64,000 nt of DNA from an uncultured Bacteroidales bacterium (GCA_900318245.1 ONJT01000002.1:62001-126000), one strand, 5' to 3'; counted from the first letter of the stretch, positions 8,688 to 17,245 are shown. Made by a program: numbers and translations. The notes: generated from the sequence alone by a model not told the origin.

Positions 8688-9584
8688 TTATATAAACAAA
8701 ACAATTAGCGCCGTGCGCCATATCGTCGGCCACCACTTCCGCTGGAAGAGCTGCTTGAAGTCGATCAGCAGGATGGCGAACAGGATGAGTTCCGGCACGA
8801 GCACGAAACCCTGTATATGGTCAAACGGCAGCTTGCGGAAACAGATCATCGTCACTATACTCAACATCTGCAACTGGCATAAGATATACGCGATCGCTGT
8901 CACTATCTCCGCGAAGTTATAGCCTTCGACCATCGTGCCGCTATCCACTACCCACTCGCCTTGCCCGACGCGCGGACTCTTGCGCCAGAGCAGCCAGGTG
9001 ATGAGGCAGATGCCGACCGAGTGAATGATGAGGTCCCATGCGCGGTTCTCGTCGCGCCAGTCGTGTACTGTGTCCAGCCACTGCGCTGTTTTAAGGATAG
9101 CGGTCTTCTGCGAACTGGAGAACGTGTCGTTATGCTCGCGGATGATGCGGAAGGCCGTCAGGGTCATGTCGCGGTTCTTTGGCAACTGGACATCGAGTGC
9201 CCAGGCTATCTGAACCAGGATAAGGGTCAGCACGAAGAACATAAAGAAGGGCTGGAGGTAGCGCTTGCGGTGACCGTTGAGGTAGTCGCTTATCATGTAC
9301 CCCGGGCGCCAGATAAGGTGCCACATGGCGTAGAAGATATTTCGCGAGCCGAGACCCCAGGTCTCCATGAACGCCAGTACGGCGCGCTTGACAGTGATAC
9401 GCTCGTGCGAGACCTCGCTGCGCTTCTTGACCACCTCCTGCTGCGCCATGTACCATGACGAGAATCGCTCCCACTTGGCGACACACCACGCCCATACCGG
9501 CTCCCATGTTTTGGAAACCCATCCTGTGAACCGCTGCCAGTACTCTTTGCAGCGATTCGCGTACGTGTGCCAGTCAATCTGCAT
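8688..9584 (-). CDS. DUF3667-like membrane protein
   Basis: 298 residues from the ATG at 9584, about 22 bp downstream of a strong TAnnTTTG promoter; the frame extends further upstream but crosses that promoter, so the longer start is rejected. The N-terminal 85 residues are soluble and Trp-rich. Then comes WRPGYMISDYLNGHRKRYLQPFFMFF (about 126-150), the signature of Bacteroidetes DUF3667 proteins (a short RPG...Y..GkR..Y..P element before a transmembrane helix), and three or four more membrane segments. Function unknown. It heads the operon with gcvP and the two yitT genes. Confidence 0.75.
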   Translation of the reverse strand: MQIDWHTYANRCKEYWQRFTGWVSKTWEPVWAWCVAKWERFSSWYMAQQEVVKKRSEVSHERITVKRAVLAFMETWGLGSRNIFYAMWHLIWRPGYMISDYLNGHRKRYLQPFFMFFVLTLILVQIAWALDVQLPKNRDMTLTAFRIIREHNDTFSSSQKTAILKTAQWLDTVHDWRDENRAWDLIIHSVGICLITWLLWRKSPRVGQGEWVVDSGTMVEGYNFAEIVTAIAYILCQLQMLSIVTMICFRKLPFDHIQGFVLVPELILFAILLIDFKQLFQRKWWPTIWRTALIVLFI

Positions 9585-9888
9585 GTCTTCGAACTTTTGC
9601 GACTGCAAAAGTACTGCTTTTTTTTGACATATGCAAGAGTTAGGTATGAAAAGATGAAAAAATGCTGGTGGTGAAGGGTTAGGAACGGGAAAAGCTGCAG
9701 CGAAGAACAGGAGCATCACGGGACCATCTTCCGAGAGCAAGCCAAGAAAAGGCTAAGGAATAAATAAAAATCTAAAAACAAATTAATTCTTTCTTTCATT
9801 TTTTCAGTTTTTCAGCCAGCCCCTGCCTTGGCCTCAACATCATAATAGAAAAACAAACTACTTATTTTTTATTTATTATTATATGTGT
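9585..9888. other. Intergenic: promoter of the gcvP operon, otherwise empty
   Basis: It contains the minus-strand promoter at 9606-9637 (TTG, 20 bp, TACTTTTG). From 9650 to 9888 I see AT-rich sequence without a gene or convincing structure. Confidence 0.6.
9606..9636 (-). promoter_or_regulatory. Promoter of the DUF3667-gcvP-yitT operon
   Basis: Minus strand TTG at 9634-9636, 20 bp, TACTTTTG at 9606-9613. It decides the start of the DUF3667-like gene. Confidence 0.75.
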
Positions 9889-9972
9889 ACGGAATCTGCA
9901 CAATTATGAACGGAAATCGCACAACGCCGTACGAAATCCGTTAAGCACTGTGCGAAATCCGTTTATTACTAC
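9889..9972. repeat. Four tandem 21-bp iteron-like repeats
   Basis: Units begin at 9889, 9910, 9931 and 9952 with exact 21-bp spacing. Each starts acggaatc, acggaaatc, acgaaatcc or gcgaaatcc and contains a cgcac/gcaca word. They end 3 bp before the stop codon of the HTH gene. Confidence 0.7.
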
Positions 9973-9975
9973 CAC

Positions 9976-10344
9976 TCAAAATGGCATATCACTGGTTCCT
10001 TCGCCCGAAAAAGTGTCCGGATTTCGGTCAATCGCATTTTCGAGGGGGAAATCCTCTGTCTTCTTTGGCCTCTCTGCTCGGTCTATCGTGCTGGTAATGA
10101 AGCCGTTATAGATATGAATGTAGCCTTTCTCCCATAAGCGATTGATGATATCATTCATGGTAGATGGACTGACATGCAGGATCTTGGCCAAACGCCTTCT
10201 CGAGCCATGCCAACCCTGTTTGCCTAATTCTTCAGAATGGGTTAAGCCGTAGATATACGCGTAAACCGCCACATCGCTAAGCGGTAACTCCATTATATCC
10301 AACATCCATGATTGGATTGTAAAGTAAAAACTTTTTCCTGCCAT
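9976..10344 (-). CDS. Winged-helix/HTH domain protein
   Basis: 122 residues from ATG 10344 (MAGKSFYFTIQSWML); an ATG at 10377 would add 11 residues. Residues 18-85 look like a MarR/replication-initiator-type winged helix: LPLSDVAVYAYIYGLT, then RRRLAKILHVSPSTMNDIINRLWEKGYIHIY, a helix-turn-helix followed by a wing. Such domains occur in plasmid/phage replication-initiator and helix-turn-helix proteins of Bacteroidales. The C-terminal tail is charged and probably disordered. It is flanked 3' by four 21-bp iteron-like repeats and has an upstream leader of about 110 nt with two copies of a gaacattttg-like word. A DNA-binding role is well supported; replication is inference. Confidence 0.7.
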   Translation of the reverse strand: MAGKSFYFTIQSWMLDIMELPLSDVAVYAYIYGLTHSEELGKQGWHGSRRRLAKILHVSPSTMNDIINRLWEKGYIHIYNGFITSTIDRAERPKKTEDFPLENAIDRNPDTFSGEGTSDMPF

Positions 10345-10463
10345 ATATTCAAAATGTTCTATATTTCTAAACAGCACTTAACCAGCACTTGATAAGCACA
10401 TGACCAGGTAAATACCCCGTTCATATTCCGACGCTAAAATGTTCCATTTTTCAAACGGGAGTG

Positions 10464-10495
10464 CAAAGGTACAACAAAAAAATGACATTTCCAAA
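10464..10495 (-). promoter_or_regulatory. Promoter of the HTH gene
   Basis: Minus strand TTTG (10492-10495), 20 bp, TACCTTTG (10464-10471). The leader to ATG 10344 is about 110 nt and carries two similar words (ggaacattttag near 10450, agaacattttga near 10358) that could be operators. Confidence 0.65.
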
Positions 10496-10538
10496 TTTTT
10501 GGGGGAGAGAAAGTTAAGAAACTAACAAAGAGTCCTTT

Positions 10539-10595
10539 AGCTTGTTCCCTTTTTGTGCGTCAAAAGGAACAAGCTGGTAAAAAAAAGGGAACAAG
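10539..10595. repeat. Strong inverted repeat plus third half-site
   Basis: agcttgttccctttttg (10539-10555) pairs with caaaaggaacaagct (10561-10574) over about 14 bp with a 5-nt loop. A third direct copy of the half-site, aaagggaacaag, follows at 10584-10595. It lies between the HTH promoter and the terminator of the large secreted protein; it is either a protein-binding site or a DNA hairpin. Confidence 0.6.
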
Positions 10596-10630
10596 TCGGA
10601 TGAGCTCAATACAGGCTATTCTGCAGGTAT

Positions 10631-10659
10631 AAAAAAAAGGAGCCCCGAAGGACTCCTTT
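10631..10659 (-). terminator. Intrinsic terminator of the large secreted protein gene
   Basis: Minus strand AAAGGAG-TCCTTCGGGG-CTCCTTT followed by a run of T (10631-10638). It stands 55 bp after the stop codon at 10714. Confidence 0.85.
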
Positions 10660-10713
10660 GCCGTTTCGTTTGAGTTGTTATTACTTGACTTGCAAGCCGT
10701 GTGCTCGCGGGCC

Positions 10714-13700
10714 CTACCGTACAGGTTGTCCCAGTACGTTAACTATCTTGCCGTCAGGCATGACGATGTAGAGAATGCCGTCCATGAGCACTTTCTGCGC
10801 CTTGTCCGATTCAAAGCGGACATCCTCAATAGCGGTAGGATCACCGGAAGGCTCTACGGTTAGTACATACGATGCTTCGCTTGGCAGATATTTCTCATCG
10901 CCGGCAAACGTAGCAGTAATGGTGGTTGTACCGACCGCCACAAGTGTCACATCACCGGTGAGCGCGTCCACAGTTGCCACAGACGGGTCACTGCTGCTGT
11001 ACGTTACTGACAACTGCTCGGGATTCAAAAGTGTCGGTTCTTCCAATTCGTCACCTTCTGTTACATTGACCTCCAACGGAAGGAATGCCATCCAAGCCGT
11101 ACGTTTTTCCTTATACGGCACAATAAGCAAGTTACGAACCTGCGAACCGTTGCCGTCTTCGATAGTAGCATCCACTACCTCAGCCGTTGCGGGTGTTTCA
11201 AAAATACAATCAGTCAGCGATATACCGCCTGTAAAACTGAATATTGCCGCAGAACCCGAGGCATTAACCTCTACGCGCGAGTTAATGATATTCATGCTAT
11301 CATCAGCTATACCGCTACCCTTGAACGGCATAATTGCACTAACAACAAGGTTTGCGCTGTCAAGTGTCAGTGTCATTCCTCCTTGTGTACCAAATGCCAC
11401 TCCGTTGCCGTTGACTGTCATCTGTTCGCCACGAATAGTGGTATTCTTTCTGAGGTCGAACAAGGTGCTGTATGACTCCGAGCCCTGTGATATCGTGCAA
11501 GCCTGTGCTATGTCGATATAAAGACCGTCAATGCCTGTGTTGCGCACCAAGTTAGCCGAGTTGCTGATTGTATAGTTACCCTTTATCGCCAGCGTATTCA
11601 TACCGTCGAACACGAACTTGCCGTCGCCGAGGATGTCGTCACGGTTGCGGCTGGTAACTCGCGTAGAGGCGACATACAAGTCATACTCCTCACCGCTGAC
11701 GGTTATCTGACACTCATCCGATTTTCCGTTAGCAGTAGCGGTGATGGTAGCTTTTGCACCTATTGGTGCGTTGGCGGCTATCGTCACTATACCGTTTGTT
11801 ACAGTGGCTACACTTGGGTTGGAACTTGTCCATGTTATTGCCGCTTCGGAGTTAGACGGCATCAGTTGTGCTACCAGTTCGAGCTCCTCATTGGGGTCGG
11901 CGGTAATCGCATTCTCACGCAAGATCAGGGAATCAACAGCATATTTGCCATCGGTGACGGTGATGGTAAAGGTCGTGTTGTTATTCAGCGGATGACCGTT
12001 TTGCAACGGAGTATAGACATATACACCCGGTGTAGCGTTTATGGCATTGATGGTCATCGTCTCGTAGAGCGAGAACGACACTATCGGGGCTGTGCCCTCG
12101 CCGCTCACTTCGGTAGTCAGACCATACACCGAACCGGAGAACGGGCGGCGGCTGACTTCAATACCTGTTATCTTCTCACCGGCAGCAATGGTACGGCTAC
12201 AACCGTTGATATAGTCTAACAGCGGGAAATAGCCGTCTGGAGTAACATTGAACTGCACATATCGTGTTTTGTAACCGATAGCACTGTTATATACCAAAAT
12301 GCGAACATCCAGATAGTTCTTTTCTTGAAGTGTTTTCAGATAAACAGTTGTGTAGTTGCTTGAAGAACTGATGGGTCTCGTACACTCTGCATCCTCGTAG
12401 AATGTGCCATATTGAGAACCGGTATTGTGGAAATCTACCGTCCAGTTGCTGCCCGATACACCATACCAGTTGGTAGCATTAGATGGTACAGGCGAAGCGT
12501 CACAGCGGATAACATCACCCACTTTGCAATTCAGTTCGTTGTTAATGTTCTGGAAATAGCCTACCGTCTTGCTCACAGACAATTCTACATCTGTCATGTA
12601 AACCGATGTGCCTATATATAGTCTTGCTTCCGCTATCTGCTCACCGACCAATGTCGAAGGGGTCTCTTTGACACGGGTAAAGACGGTGTTATTCGCATTA
12701 GAGGAACCTCCCAATTCAAAGAACCCTACTTCGCTTTCCGGTGTCACGGCATTGTTCCAATCGCTTGCGGTAAGAGACGTGGCTTCTTTGGAGTAGTTGA
12801 AGATGATATACTCCTGCGTCGTCTTTGCATTGGACAAGTACACCTTATCGTTGATGTTAGTCAGCGTTGGAACAACCGGTACATCCGTACATATTTTCTT
12901 GGCTATCTGACGACTCGGGCTGTAGATATAGCCGGTATGGCCAGCCGCTGCCACTTTGACGCGGAGATACTTGCCCATCTCAGATTCTTTCGGAGTGTAT
13001 GTTAGAGTGGTTACTGCACGGCGTTGCTGATGCACGCCGTCGAGCGCAGGTGCACCAGCCGGTTCGTCTTCCTCGATGTCGCTCCATACGGAACCGTCAT
13101 CGCTTATCTGCCATACTTGACTAATAACCGTCATTGCCACATCGCCGGTGAGCGTGAAGCTGACGGAGTCACCCGGGGCAGGCTCAGAAGTCAATGCTAC
13201 CGAACCCGAGACAGCGGGAGCGGAAATATGAACAAACTTAGCCGTCTCACTATTTGAATCTACTATTGTGTATCCACTAATAGTTCCGTTTGTCGGTGAA
13301 ACAATCTTTAATGCAGAGGAAAGGGTGATGGCACCGTGTGATACAATAGAATATTCCTTACCGGAAATATTATATTCACCGGTTCCAAAGATAACATCAC
13401 CTTTATACGATTCACCAAATGCCTCTATTCCAAAAGCAAAAACGGCAGCACCATTAGAGGAAGCAACTGTTGCATTTCCTGTGAGTCGTATATTACCGCC
13501 AATTGCTTTGATTGCGTCATGCTCTGAATTGACCAGAATAGTTTCTCCGTTGATGGTGATATTACCGATGACAAAACCTGTATTAGTAGTGCTTCCTGCT
13601 TGGATGCAAGTCATGTCTGAAAGTTCCGTTTTAACATTCAAATCTCCATTGATGGTAATGTCACTCATAGCGTACAAAGCACCTACAGAGGTCAGGCTAC

Positions 13701-15390
13701 CGCTTTGTAATGTAATATCGCCACCTCCGGACACTATTCCGTATTGTCCACCGTTCAATTTGATGGTTCCATCCAGTGTAACATTGCCAGCATATAATTC
13801 GCCAAAGAAATCTATTGCAAATGCATATATAGCCGCACCCTTCAGTGAATAGACATTCGCGTTACCGGAAATACGGATATTTCCGCGAGCATGAGACTTT
13901 ATAGCATCAGTGACGCTACTGACAATTATATTATTACCGGTAATAGTAACATTTCCTTCATAAAAACCTGTATTATCAGCGTTGCCGGCTTGAATGCAGG
14001 GCACGTCAGGGCGTGTTGTCTTGGCATTCAAATCTCCGTTAATGGTAATGTCACTCAAAGCGTATAAAGCACCCACAGAGGTCAGGCTTCCGCTTTGTAA
14101 TGTGATGTCGCCACCTCCTGACACTATTCCGTATTTGCCGCCACTCAAATTAATTGTTCCAGCCAGTGTAATATCGCCAGAGTAAAATTTATCATTAAAA
14201 TTAGTTAGATCGATTGCCATCGCAAACAAGGCTGCACCCTTCTTGGATTTAACGGTAACATTGCCGGATATATTGATTCCTCCGTCAGCATGAGTTTTAA
14301 TGGCATCTGCTACGGCGTCAATATTTACGGTTCCTCCGAAGATGATAACACCACCCGAAGCAAATCCTGTATTGTCTGCAAATCCAGCTTGGACACAAGG
14401 TTCACTAGTCGACGCGGATTTGGCAATAAGGTTACCAGTTATGGATATATCACCCCACCGACAGCAAATGGCTTGTGCATTTCTTCCGTCCACATCAACA
14501 TCTCCGTTTAATGTCATTGCCTCTAATGCGTACAGTGTGCCAACCGATGTAATGCTTCCACCAGTCTTCAGCATGAGTTTGCCTCCAGATACTACTGCGT
14601 AAGGTGCTCCTTCTAAATGAAAAGTACCATCCAAAATAACATCACTCTTGAATGTCTCTCCAATCCCTGCTATAGATGTGGTCTGAATAGCGGCTTCATT
14701 GGAAGAAGTAACCGTCGCATCGCCCGTTACGCTCACAGAACCGGCATATGCATGTATCGCAACATTCACTGCACTCACATTGACTGTGCTGCCTGTAATG
14801 GTAATATTGCCGGGAGCAAAACCGCTATTGTCAGCCAAGCCTGCCTCAATGGCAGACATTCGCGATGATGATGTTGAGGCCGTTATATCTCCTGTTATAG
14901 CAACATTACCTATTCTTGCATATATAGCACGACCATTCGTACTGGTAAGGTTGAATGTGCCATTCATCGTGATACTACCATTGCGCGAATAGACTCCGTC
15001 CACTCCGGCATGGACAACAAGTGAACCTCCGGAAATAGTAATGTCCTGATCCACGTTCAAACCGTCCTTGCTGCCGGTAATATCCAATGACGCGGATATG
15101 GTATTCAGCGACGACACGGAAATAGCATTCCCGTTGGGGTTGTTCACCGTCAGCGTGTTGCTGCCTTGGATTTCCAAGGTGTAGTCACCGCTGATGCCTG
15201 TGAGCGTCAAGTCCGTATTCATGAACAGCACCGTATTGCCTGTCAGGACGATGTTGTCATTGGCAACAAGGTTGCTGGCATAGGTTGTACCGCTGACGTT
15301 GGTCGCCGCTACATACTGCACATTAAAGATCACTGCGCACATCAAGCATATTATCCCTGCCCAATGGCGAAAAAGTAAATTGTTTCTCAT
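10714..15390 (-). CDS. Large secreted repeat protein with Ig-like domains and T9SS-type tail
   Basis: 1558 residues from ATG 15390 (MRNNLLFRHWAG...), chosen because it gives a short basic n-region before a hydrophobic signal peptide ending YVAA; ATG 15414 adds 8 residues. Residues about 60-700 are beta-rich repeats of roughly 130 residues built from ITITG/DITLQSGS/SGKLML strands, as in carbohydrate-binding, adhesin-like proteins. Bacterial Ig-like (BIG2) domains follow near 1170-1233 (ITWTSSNPSVATV) and 1437-1513 (VTYSSSDPSVATV). The last 45 residues (KVLMDGILYIVMPDGKIVNVLGQPVR region) resemble a type IX secretion type A sorting domain. A surface adhesin or glycan-binding role is inferred. 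Confidence 0.8.
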   Translation of the reverse strand: MRNNLLFRHWAGIICLMCAVIFNVQYVAATNVSGTTYASNLVANDNIVLTGNTVLFMNTDLTLTGISGDYTLEIQGSNTLTVNNPNGNAISVSSLNTISASLDITGSKDGLNVDQDITISGGSLVVHAGVDGVYSRNGSITMNGTFNLTSTNGRAIYARIGNVAITGDITASTSSSRMSAIEAGLADNSGFAPGNITITGSTVNVSAVNVAIHAYAGSVSVTGDATVTSSNEAAIQTTSIAGIGETFKSDVILDGTFHLEGAPYAVVSGGKLMLKTGGSITSVGTLYALEAMTLNGDVDVDGRNAQAICCRWGDISITGNLIAKSASTSEPCVQAGFADNTGFASGGVIIFGGTVNIDAVADAIKTHADGGINISGNVTVKSKKGAALFAMAIDLTNFNDKFYSGDITLAGTINLSGGKYGIVSGGGDITLQSGSLTSVGALYALSDITINGDLNAKTTRPDVPCIQAGNADNTGFYEGNVTITGNNIIVSSVTDAIKSHARGNIRISGNANVYSLKGAAIYAFAIDFFGELYAGNVTLDGTIKLNGGQYGIVSGGGDITLQSGSLTSVGALYAMSDITINGDLNVKTELSDMTCIQAGSTTNTGFVIGNITINGETILVNSEHDAIKAIGGNIRLTGNATVASSNGAAVFAFGIEAFGESYKGDVIFGTGEYNISGKEYSIVSHGAITLSSALKIVSPTNGTISGYTIVDSNSETAKFVHISAPAVSGSVALTSEPAPGDSVSFTLTGDVAMTVISQVWQISDDGSVWSDIEEDEPAGAPALDGVHQQRRAVTTLTYTPKESEMGKYLRVKVAAAGHTGYIYSPSRQIAKKICTDVPVVPTLTNINDKVYLSNAKTTQEYIIFNYSKEATSLTASDWNNAVTPESEVGFFELGGSSNANNTVFTRVKETPSTLVGEQIAEARLYIGTSVYMTDVELSVSKTVGYFQNINNELNCKVGDVIRCDASPVPSNATNWYGVSGSNWTVDFHNTGSQYGTFYEDAECTRPISSSSNYTTVYLKTLQEKNYLDVRILVYNSAIGYKTRYVQFNVTPDGYFPLLDYINGCSRTIAAGEKITGIEVSRRPFSGSVYGLTTEVSGEGTAPIVSFSLYETMTINAINATPGVYVYTPLQNGHPLNNNTTFTITVTDGKYAVDSLILRENAITADPNEELELVAQLMPSNSEAAITWTSSNPSVATVTNGIVTIAANAPIGAKATITATANGKSDECQITVSGEEYDLYVASTRVTSRNRDDILGDGKFVFDGMNTLAIKGNYTISNSANLVRNTGIDGLYIDIAQACTISQGSESYSTLFDLRKNTTIRGEQMTVNGNGVAFGTQGGMTLTLDSANLVVSAIMPFKGSGIADDSMNIINSRVEVNASGSAAIFSFTGGISLTDCIFETPATAEVVDATIEDGNGSQVRNLLIVPYKEKRTAWMAFLPLEVNVTEGDELEEPTLLNPEQLSVTYSSSDPSVATVDALTGDVTLVAVGTTTITATFAGDEKYLPSEASYVLTVEPSGDPTAIEDVRFESDKAQKVLMDGILYIVMPDGKIVNVLGQPVR
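13290..15060. repeat. Degenerate ~390-bp tandem repeats inside the secreted protein gene
   Basis: The block beginning gaggtcaggct recurs at about 13688 and 14078 (390 bp apart) with near-identical flanks. Weaker copies extend to about 15000. Each encodes about 130 residues including SGSLTSVGALYA and CIQAG...NTGF motifs. The two central copies are the most similar, suggesting recent duplication or gene conversion. Confidence 0.8.
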
Positions 15391-15439
15391 ATTGTTTGGT
15401 TGTTTAATTAGCATAACTCAGGTTCAAACCTTCACGCTG

Positions 15440-15471
15440 CAAAGGTACGAAGATTTTTTCTAATATGCAAA
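15440..15471 (-). promoter_or_regulatory. Promoter of the large secreted protein gene
   Basis: Minus strand TTTG (15468-15471), 20 bp, TACCTTTG (15440-15447). Bases 15472-15628 between this and the next promoter show no gene. Confidence 0.75.
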
Positions 15472-15628
15472 TAATTTTTTACTTATTTGAAAATTTATGC
15501 GATTTTGGGACAATTTTGTACGTCTATATCGTTTATTGTCTGACGGCAGTTTATGGGGTGTATTGCCTTCGGCAGTTTATATCGCTATGCGATGTTTAGG
15601 GGTTTTGAGTGATTTTTCTTTAAATTTA

Positions 15629-15676
15629 TTTGCATATATCATAAAAAAAGTGTACCTTTGCACCCGAATTGGGTGC
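15629..15676 (+). promoter_or_regulatory. Promoter of the ORF6N/Bro-N island with hairpin at the start site
   Basis: TTTG (15629-15632), 20 bp, TACCTTTG (15653-15660). The predicted start of transcription falls inside gcacccgaattgggtgc (15660-15676), a 6-bp palindrome that could be an operator or a 5' RNA hairpin. Confidence 0.7.
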
Positions 15677-15704
15677 AGGCAACAAACAAGCAAATAGAAA
15701 AATT

Positions 15705-15788
15705 ATGACAGATATAGAGAAATCACATCATTCTCAAGATTTGGCACGCGTGCGTACCGAATCTTTTAAAACATTATTGGATGACTAA
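15705..15788 (+). CDS. Possible 27-residue leader ORF
   Basis: ATG 15705 to TAA 15788 encodes MTDIEKSHHSQDLARVRTES and seven more residues. It is the first ATG after the promoter and its last 8 bases overlap the ORF6N start (15781), a coupling-like arrangement. No family was recognised. It could be a real leader peptide or a remnant of a longer gene. Confidence 0.35.
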   Translation: MTDIEKSHHSQDLARVRTESFKTLLDD

Positions 15789-16131
15789 AAAGAACGACAT
15801 AGTAAAAGCAGAGGCAGCTGCCATCCAATCGGTGGGACAAATCGAAAGTCTTATCCTTTCCATCCGTGGCAAGCAAGTGATCCTTGATCGCGACTTGGCG
15901 CGGTTGTACGGCGTGGAAACACGTGTTTTGAATCAAGCCGTTCAACGTAACATCGAAAGGTTCCCTAAGGACTTCATGTTTCAACTCTCTAAAGAGGAGG
16001 CAGAATCTTCAAGATCACAATTTGTGATGTTGAACGCGGATGGAGATGAGTTGAAGTCGCAATTTGCGACCTCAAATGATGAATTTTTAAGGTCACAAAT
16101 TGTGACCATAGAAATACCGTCCCGACCATGA
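15781..16131 (+). CDS. ORF6N domain protein, C-terminally truncated
   Basis: 116 residues. Residues 17-75 match the ORF6N (KilA-N-like) DNA-binding domain of phage and Bacteroidales proteins: ILSIRGKQVILDRDLARLYGVETRVLNQAVQRN and RFPKDFMFQLS. Full-length relatives continue into a PYAFTEQGVAML block and a coiled tail. Here the reading frame instead runs through three repeated SQFV/SQFAT/SQIVT words encoded by palindromes and stops at 16131. I read it as a shortened, possibly rearranged ORF6N gene. Its stop lies inside the first copy of a cassette-boundary repeat. Confidence 0.8.
   Translation: MTKKNDIVKAEAAAIQSVGQIESLILSIRGKQVILDRDLARLYGVETRVLNQAVQRNIERFPKDFMFQLSKEEAESSRSQFVMLNADGDELKSQFATSNDEFLRSQIVTIEIPSRP
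16015..16107. repeat. Three near-perfect palindromes in the ORF6N gene
   Basis: TCACAA-T-TTGTGA (16015-16027), GTCGCAA-T-TTGCGAC (16056-16070) and GGTCACAA-A-TTGTGACC (16091-16107) have perfect arms around a single central base. Spacing is about 38 bp. The second changes both arms together (CAC to CGC), so symmetry is kept. Confidence 0.8.
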
Positions 16132-16173
16132 CGTTAAACTGCCCGCTGCACCGACAGCGTAAAAAAACGGTGA
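16129..16173. repeat. Cassette-boundary repeat, copy 1
   Basis: tgacgttaaactgcccgctg (16129-16148), then gcaccgacagcgtaaaaaa and cggtga. It includes a CGCTG/CAGCG hairpin followed by an A-run. It begins in the ORF6N stop codon and ends 21 bp before the Bro-N start. Copy 2 is at 17102 and a partial copy 3 at 17361. Confidence 0.75.
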
Positions 16174-16193
16174 CATAAAAGAAAGATAAGCAT

Positions 16194-17087
16194 ATGACAA
16201 ATAAGTTACAACTTTTTGAAGGAACTACAATTCGCACGATTTGGGATAGCCAAACGGAGGAGTGGTATTTCTCTGTTGCAGATGTATGTAATGTGTTGTC
16301 CGGTTCGCAAGCAAAGGATCCTAATGCTTATTGGCGGAAGCTCAAACAACGATTGAAAGCAGAGGGTAGTGAGATCGTGACAAATTGTCACGGACTGAAA
16401 TTGGAGTCCACGGACGGGAAAAAGTACATGACAGATGTCCTCTCTACTCGCGATATATTACGATTAGTTCAATCCATTCCGAGTCCGAAAGCCGAACCAT
16501 TGAAGATGTGGTTAGCGCAAGTCGGAAGTGACCGATTAGACGAGATTGCAGACCCAGAGAAAGCAATAATGAGGGCAGCGGATTACTATCGTGCAAAAGG
16601 TTACTCAGATCAATGGATCAACCAGCGTTTGCAATCCATTGAAATGCGCAAAGAATTAACAGATGAATGGAAGGCGCGCGGAATTGAATTAGAATTAGAG
16701 TACGCAATACTTACAAACGATATGACGCGCGCATGGAGCGGGATGTCCGTGCGGCAATATAAAGAATTAAAAGGGTTAAAGAAAGAAAATCTGCGAGACA
16801 ATATGACCAATTTAGAGTTGGTGCTCAACATGTTGGCAGAAGTAACTACTACCTCCATATCTCGCAGCCGTAAGCCCAATACTTTTGAAGAAAGTCGTCA
16901 GATAGCAAGAGAAGGGGGCTCTGTAGCAAGAGATACCCGTAGAAATATAGAGAGCCGTATAGGTCAATCTGTGATTTCCACAACTAATGCACATGATAAA
17001 TTAGCATTAGATGTAACGATTCCTGCCATTGAGCAAGAAGATGTGGAAGAAGAAAACGACAAAGAAAATAACGAAGATAACAAATAA
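16194..17087 (+). CDS. Bro-N (BRO family/DinD-like) protein
   Basis: 297 residues. The N-terminal Bro-N domain (about 5-110: LFEGTTIRTIWDSQTEEWYF, SVADVCNVL, DILRLVQSIPSPKAEP) is that of phage antirepressors. Residues 115-260 match the long Bacteroidetes form (KMWLAQVGSDRLDEIADPE, INQRLQSIEMRKELTDEWKARG, WSGMSVRQYKELKGLKKENLRDNMTNLELVLNMLAE), related to DNA-damage-inducible protein D. The tail is acidic and probably disordered. It lies between boundary-repeat copies 1 and 2, like a cassette. A fourth palindrome of the TCACAA/TTGTGA family sits inside it at 16376-16392. Confidence 0.88.
   Translation: MTNKLQLFEGTTIRTIWDSQTEEWYFSVADVCNVLSGSQAKDPNAYWRKLKQRLKAEGSEIVTNCHGLKLESTDGKKYMTDVLSTRDILRLVQSIPSPKAEPLKMWLAQVGSDRLDEIADPEKAIMRAADYYRAKGYSDQWINQRLQSIEMRKELTDEWKARGIELELEYAILTNDMTRAWSGMSVRQYKELKGLKKENLRDNMTNLELVLNMLAEVTTTSISRSRKPNTFEESRQIAREGGSVARDTRRNIESRIGQSVISTTNAHDKLALDVTIPAIEQEDVEEENDKENNEDNK
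16376..16392. repeat. Fourth palindrome, inside the Bro-N gene
   Basis: CGTGACAA-A-TTGTCACG, perfect 8-bp arms around one base. It resembles the three sites in the ORF6N gene but has a transposed GTGAC/GTCAC edge. Confidence 0.75.
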
Positions 17088-17101
17088 CTCTCGTCCCTCA
17101 C

Positions 17102-17146
17102 TGACGTTAAACTGCCCGCTGAGCTCAGCAGCGTAAAAAAGTGTGA
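17102..17146. repeat. Cassette-boundary repeat, copy 2
   Basis: The 20 bases 17102-17121 are identical to 16129-16148. The hairpin that follows is CGCTG-AGCTCAG-CAGCG, then taaaaaa. It starts 15 bp after the Bro-N stop, at the equivalent place to copy 1. Confidence 0.75.
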
Positions 17147-17245
17147 AGAAGTGCGACGGAACGCACTTCGAGTGCAGCGCCCGAGTAGTACCAACTACGA
17201 GGATAAAGCGCAAACATAGAATAAGTTGAAATATTAAAATTAACT

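Noticed and set aside
9741..9888. CRISPR array or other regular spacer array
   Set aside because: No repeat-spacer alternation anywhere in the window; the regular repeats found (11 and 21 bp) are contiguous with no spacers.
16129..16140. Integron attC-like core (gttaaac fits GTTRRRY)
   Set aside because: No matching RYYYAAC partner at a proper distance and no integrase in the window; kept only as a repeat.
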